From assembly GCA_012515365.1 (NCBI GenBank), contig JAAYYM010000196.1, positions 1 to 9,317 on the forward strand: 9,317 nucleotides of DNA, read 5' to 3'. A program made the position numbers and the translations under genes. The DNA is from Clostridia bacterium. Lineage in GTDB: Bacteria > Bacillota_A > Clostridia > Lachnospirales > Lachnospiraceae. Each line of letters starts with the position of its first letter. The first letter of the stretch is position 1. The notes beneath the pieces are model-generated. The model was not told the origin of the DNA. It made no database searches and was given only the letters and a program-made list of their open reading frames with translations. This document shows, in pieces, positions 6,758-9,317 of this stretch.

Positions 6758-7777
6758 CTAATTCTCCTTTATTGTCAGCATAAGTAATTCAAGGGCTAAA
6801 TCAAAATTAACATTTGCATCCAGACGACGCTTTGTATTTTCGATTGCCTGGACAATTGTTTCTATTCCTTCATAGGCACTTTTATTTGCCTGCTCCCTAA
6901 TATACTTTACTTCTTCTTTAAAAACAAGATCATTTACATCATGTGTCGCTTTAAATAATAAGACATCCCGATACCAAATCATCATAATATCCAAATATTC
7001 ATGAATATCTATTTTAAATTCTCCAATTTTCTTGATCGACTGAATCAAATCAGTGATTTCCATCGTATTAATATACTTCAGCACCGTAATTGCTTCGTCC
7101 TTGATATGGTCAAAATCCTCTGAAGAAGCCAGATTTTTGGCCTTTCCGATATTACCTCTGGCAAATGCAACACAGATATCTGCCTGATAATCAGGTACCT
7201 TCAGCTGTTCCATTAGATATTTGCGGATCACCTTATCTTCTACCGGACGCATATTTAATGTTACACATCTTGATAAAAGTGTCGGTAGCAAAAGATTGGT
7301 ATTAACCGTCATTAAAATAATAATGACATATTCCGGCGGTTCTTCTAATGTTTTGAGTAGTGCATTTTGCGCCTGCTCTGTCATTTTTTCAGCATCATTA
7401 ATCAGATAGATTTTCCATTTGCTGCTGTATGGCTTGTATTGTGTATCATTATTGATTTGTGTTCGAATATCATCAACACCTATCGAATTTGGTTTTTCAT
7501 GTGTAATCCTGATGACATCCGGCTGATTTTTGGATACAAACTGTTTACAGGATTTACATTCATAACATGGTTCGATTACTGAATCAGCGGTCTTGCCTGA
7601 TTCGCTTTCATATGTTTCGCATTGTAATGTCATCGCAAATAAATTTGCAATATACTCCTTACCTATGCCTCGCTCTCCTGCGAATAAATAGGCATGAGAT
7701 ACTTTGTTTTGTATCAATGCTTTTTGCAAGTGGTCCTTTATATGATCTTGTCCCACGATACTGCTGAATTTATACAT
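6758..7777 (-). CDS. holB: DNA polymerase III subunit delta' (clamp loader)
   Basis: Part of the clamp loader that places the sliding beta clamp on DNA at the replication fork. The 339 residues match the usual length (B. subtilis HolB is about 329). It opens with the family's IVGQ...L..AL...KVSHAYLFAG signature. A P-loop-like segment is at 34-42 (GERGIGKEY). The zinc module is Cys53, 71, 74 and 77. A Walker-B-like INDAEKM (126-132) is followed by ALLKTLEEPP (139-148) and the SRC arginine-finger motif at 169-171. The P-loop Ser/Thr position is Tyr42, which agrees with delta' being a non-ATPase stator subunit in well-studied loaders. The C-terminal third is the helical collar domain. The start has AAAGG about 7 bases upstream. 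The gene stands between yaaR and ricT exactly as in Bacillus. Confidence 0.96.
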   Translation of the reverse strand: MYKFSSIVGQDHIKDHLQKALIQNKVSHAYLFAGERGIGKEYIANLFAMTLQCETYESESGKTADSVIEPCYECKSCKQFVSKNQPDVIRITHEKPNSIGVDDIRTQINNDTQYKPYSSKWKIYLINDAEKMTEQAQNALLKTLEEPPEYVIIILMTVNTNLLLPTLLSRCVTLNMRPVEDKVIRKYLMEQLKVPDYQADICVAFARGNIGKAKNLASSEDFDHIKDEAITVLKYINTMEITDLIQSIKKIGEFKIDIHEYLDIMMIWYRDVLLFKATHDVNDLVFKEEVKYIREQANKSAYEGIETIVQAIENTKRRLDANVNFDLALELLMLTIKEN

Positions 7778-7796
7778 GAAAATACCTTTCTGATTA

Positions 7797-8240
7797 TTAT
7801 GCTAATATATCTAATAACAATCCTTTGATTTCTCCGATTTTATTTAAAATGGAAATATGATCTTTCTCTTCTTTCATTAATTCTGTTGCAAGATCATCCA
7901 GATTTTGATCGATTAGTTTGATGATACCATATACTCTATGCCTTCCCTTTTTGTCCAGAAAATTTTCTCTCGAAAATTCATGAGAACGATTTACCACTTC
8001 ATTTAGAAAATCCTTAATCAGACCTCTGTACTTTTTCATATCACGTACATCCATCTTTTTTGATATTTTCTTTCCCTGCTTCGATATTTCGTCCATCAGG
8101 AATCCAAGTCTTGCCTGCAGCTCCTGTTCTTCTATATGACTGATCAGAGTAAACTTAAATGTTTCATCTGTCGGTCCTGTCTGCTGTGTAGGTTCAACAG
8201 ATTGTGCGGCTTGCTGAATCTGATTCACTTTGATATCCAT
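7797..8240 (-). CDS. yaaR: YaaR family protein (DUF327)
   Basis: A 147-residue protein matching the length of B. subtilis YaaR (about 146) and its position next to holB. The first 25 residues are polar and Gln/Thr-rich, so probably flexible. From about 27 onward the sequence is charged and highly helical, with the family-like blocks F..L......EL..RL..L...I..QG..L, RDM.KYR.LIKDFL.E, and a C-terminal R.R.Y..I..ID..L..L. Its biochemical role is not established in the literature I know. Its constant pairing with holB suggests an association with replication or expression of the neighbouring genes, which is inference only. The ribosome binding site GGGAGG (8253-8248) is strong and 7 bases before the ATG. 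Confidence 0.92.
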   Translation of the reverse strand: MDIKVNQIQQAAQSVEPTQQTGPTDETFKFTLISHIEEQELQARLGFLMDEISKQGKKISKKMDVRDMKKYRGLIKDFLNEVVNRSHEFSRENFLDKKGRHRVYGIIKLIDQNLDDLATELMKEEKDHISILNKIGEIKGLLLDILA

Positions 8241-8267
8241 AAGGTTTCCTCCCTTCGGACATAAAAT

Positions 8268-8855
8268 TCAACCCTGCTTCTTTATATACTCTTTAATATC
8301 CTTAAGACATGTATTCAGCTCATGGTTGGTAAACACATGCCTGATACCTGCTTCTTCTATTTTGTGCGGTGCAAAATCCTCATGGTCTGCCAGATACCTG
8401 CGGCACATTTCTGCATATTTGGGCTGCGCCTGCTTTTTTTCTCTCTCAAGAGCTCGGCTCAGCCTGATTCCATCATCTAAGTCGATATAAACCGGTAATA
8501 CATTTTCTTCTTTGAAATATTGCCTTAATGAAGTAAACGACTCTAATGTCCCAACCAGTAAATAACTGTTTTGCTTAAGATCAATCTGTCCATCATCAAC
8601 CATAAAGTAAGTCCAGTCACCATATACTGTATGATAGGTTCTCTTCTCAATGATTTTATCTTCTGATTCAAAGTGATTCAATTCTTCATTTGATACAAAA
8701 TGATATTCTGATCCCTCTGTTTCTCCTGACCGGATAGGTCTGGTCGTGTATAGGACAATCTCTTTTAACTGAAGTTTTGGATCACTTAAGATCTGTTTAT
8801 AGATTGTATCCTTGCCAGATGAACTTTTACCAATAAGAACAAATATTTTCCCCAT
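8268..8855 (-). CDS. Guanylate kinase-like nucleoside monophosphate kinase (divergent)
   Basis: A 195-residue P-loop kinase of the guanylate kinase family. The P-loop is GKSSSGKDT (9-17), close to the GPSGxGKGT form. The GMP-binding signature is recognisable as YTTRPIRSGETEGSEYHFV (36-54), with Arg39, Arg42, Glu45, Tyr51 and Glu70 kept. Other positions differ from true Gmk. The Ser that contacts the guanine base side is Leu35 here, the Ser/Thr of the YG(S/T) motif is Asp80 (YGD), and the Asp-rich loop that follows in Gmk is not clear. It may therefore use another nucleotide or be a specialised paralogue; a housekeeping gmk would be elsewhere. It sits near where tmk stands in the Bacillus operon. 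AAAGGA about 8 bases before the ATG, and a 14-base gap from the HD gene, show co-transcription. Confidence 0.8.
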   Translation of the reverse strand: MGKIFVLIGKSSSGKDTIYKQILSDPKLQLKEIVLYTTRPIRSGETEGSEYHFVSNEELNHFESEDKIIEKRTYHTVYGDWTYFMVDDGQIDLKQNSYLLVGTLESFTSLRQYFKEENVLPVYIDLDDGIRLSRALEREKKQAQPKYAEMCRRYLADHEDFAPHKIEEAGIRHVFTNHELNTCLKDIKEYIKKQG

Positions 8856-8869
8856 ATTTTAATCCTTTA

Positions 8870-9317
8870 TTAACAGCACATTGTTCTGTTTTTATGAACA
8901 TGTATTGTTTCTAGTAACGAACAATACGTATCCGCCAGATTTACAATCCATGCTTCTCGACAAAGAGGCGGAACTACTGTTAACGGCCACATATGTTTCT
9001 TAATAATTTCCTGTTCCAAAATATCTAACTGAAAATCCCTGTTTGCATTGATTAAAGCTGTCTTTGCATGTCTGAATCCGTGCCAGCTGTGACTTTTCTC
9101 TGCCACATGCCAGTCATATAGAAAATAATCATGCAGCAGTGCACCTCTAATCAATGCACGCTCTTCACACTTGATCCCGAGCAGATAACGGATCTTCAGG
9201 CTTGCTCTTGCCACACTTTTGCAATGCTGACTGACGGTAATGTTTCCATGTTGTATAAACTGATCCTGCTGCAGATAATTTTCTGAAGAAATGATATCAT
9301 TACCAACTTCCTCAATC
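8870..9317 (-). CDS. HD-domain phosphohydrolase (5' end outside the window)
   Basis: The open frame runs off the right edge: 149 bases-plus-codons upstream are intact and read HGNITVSQHCKSVA before the GTG at 9214, so that GTG is internal and not a start. In the 148 visible residues, HD-superfamily metal ligands are His31 (VSQHC), the doublet His62-Asp63 in LLHDYFLYDWH, a later His in KKHMWP and the final Asp in NLADTYC. The family also has the conserved HSWHGFRHAKTALINA stretch. Such proteins hydrolyse phosphate esters or nucleotides with divalent metals; the substrate here is unknown. It is upstream of the kinase by 14 bases in the same operon. The N-terminus and promoter are beyond the window. 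Confidence 0.85.
   Translation of the reverse strand, partial: IEEVGNDIISSENYLQQDQFIQHGNITVSQHCKSVARASLKIRYLLGIKCEERALIRGALLHDYFLYDWHVAEKSHSWHGFRHAKTALINANRDFQLDILEQEIIKKHMWPLTVVPPLCREAWIVNLADTYCSLLETIHVHKNRTMCC

Noticed and set aside
6469..6783. Open frame of 104 codons on the plus strand opposite ricT
   Set aside because: It lies opposite the clear ricT gene, is Phe/Tyr-rich as expected from the antisense of Lys/Glu-rich codons, and has no domain.
9212..9214. GTG at 9214 as start of the HD protein
   Set aside because: The frame stays open to the window edge and the upstream part carries the first His motif (HGNITVSQH) of the domain.
1..9317. CRISPR arrays, tRNA or rRNA genes, phage or transposase genes
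   Set aside because: None seen on either strand; all gaps over 100 bases are accounted for by promoters, terminators or AT-rich spacers.

Overview
The window looks like chromosomal DNA of a low-GC, Gram-positive clostridial bacterium, most likely Lachnospiraceae. Reasons are the AT-rich composition, strong AGGAGG-type ribosome binding sites, and protein sequences (MetG with HIGN and a zinc knuckle, RicT, YaaR) that read like Lachnospiraceae homologues. Nothing suggests a plasmid, phage or insertion sequence. It is mainly a conserved housekeeping region, and I do not see a convincing new system.

Right-hand part (about 4248-9317, minus strand): a tight run of genes read right to left. The order is an HD-domain protein (5' end outside the window), a guanylate-kinase-like kinase, yaaR, holB (clamp loader delta'), ricT, trmN6 and rsmI. 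Gaps are 1 to 39 bases, with one overlap at ricT/trmN6, so it is almost certainly one operon. It parallels the Bacillus subtilis order tmk-yaaQ-yaaR-holB-yaaT-yabA-yabB-yazA-yabC. Here yaaQ, yabA and yazA are missing, and a divergent guanylate-kinase-family protein stands near where tmk would be. The operon links DNA replication, mRNA processing (RicT), and tRNA and rRNA methylation.

Middle part (about 3700-4250): a small AbrB-family regulator is the only plus-strand gene. It converges on rsmI across a hairpin terminator, as abrB does in B. subtilis. It is divergent from a HAD hydrolase across a very AT-rich stretch with a promoter for each direction.

Left-hand part (1-3130, minus strand): metG (methionyl-tRNA synthetase) follows the HAD gene after a 153-base gap. 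That gap holds a promoter-like element, an intrinsic terminator and short direct repeats. It is the most interesting non-coding stretch. An alpha/beta hydrolase follows metG, translationally coupled to it. The last 31 bases hold the likely start of another minus-strand gene with a signal-peptide-like beginning.
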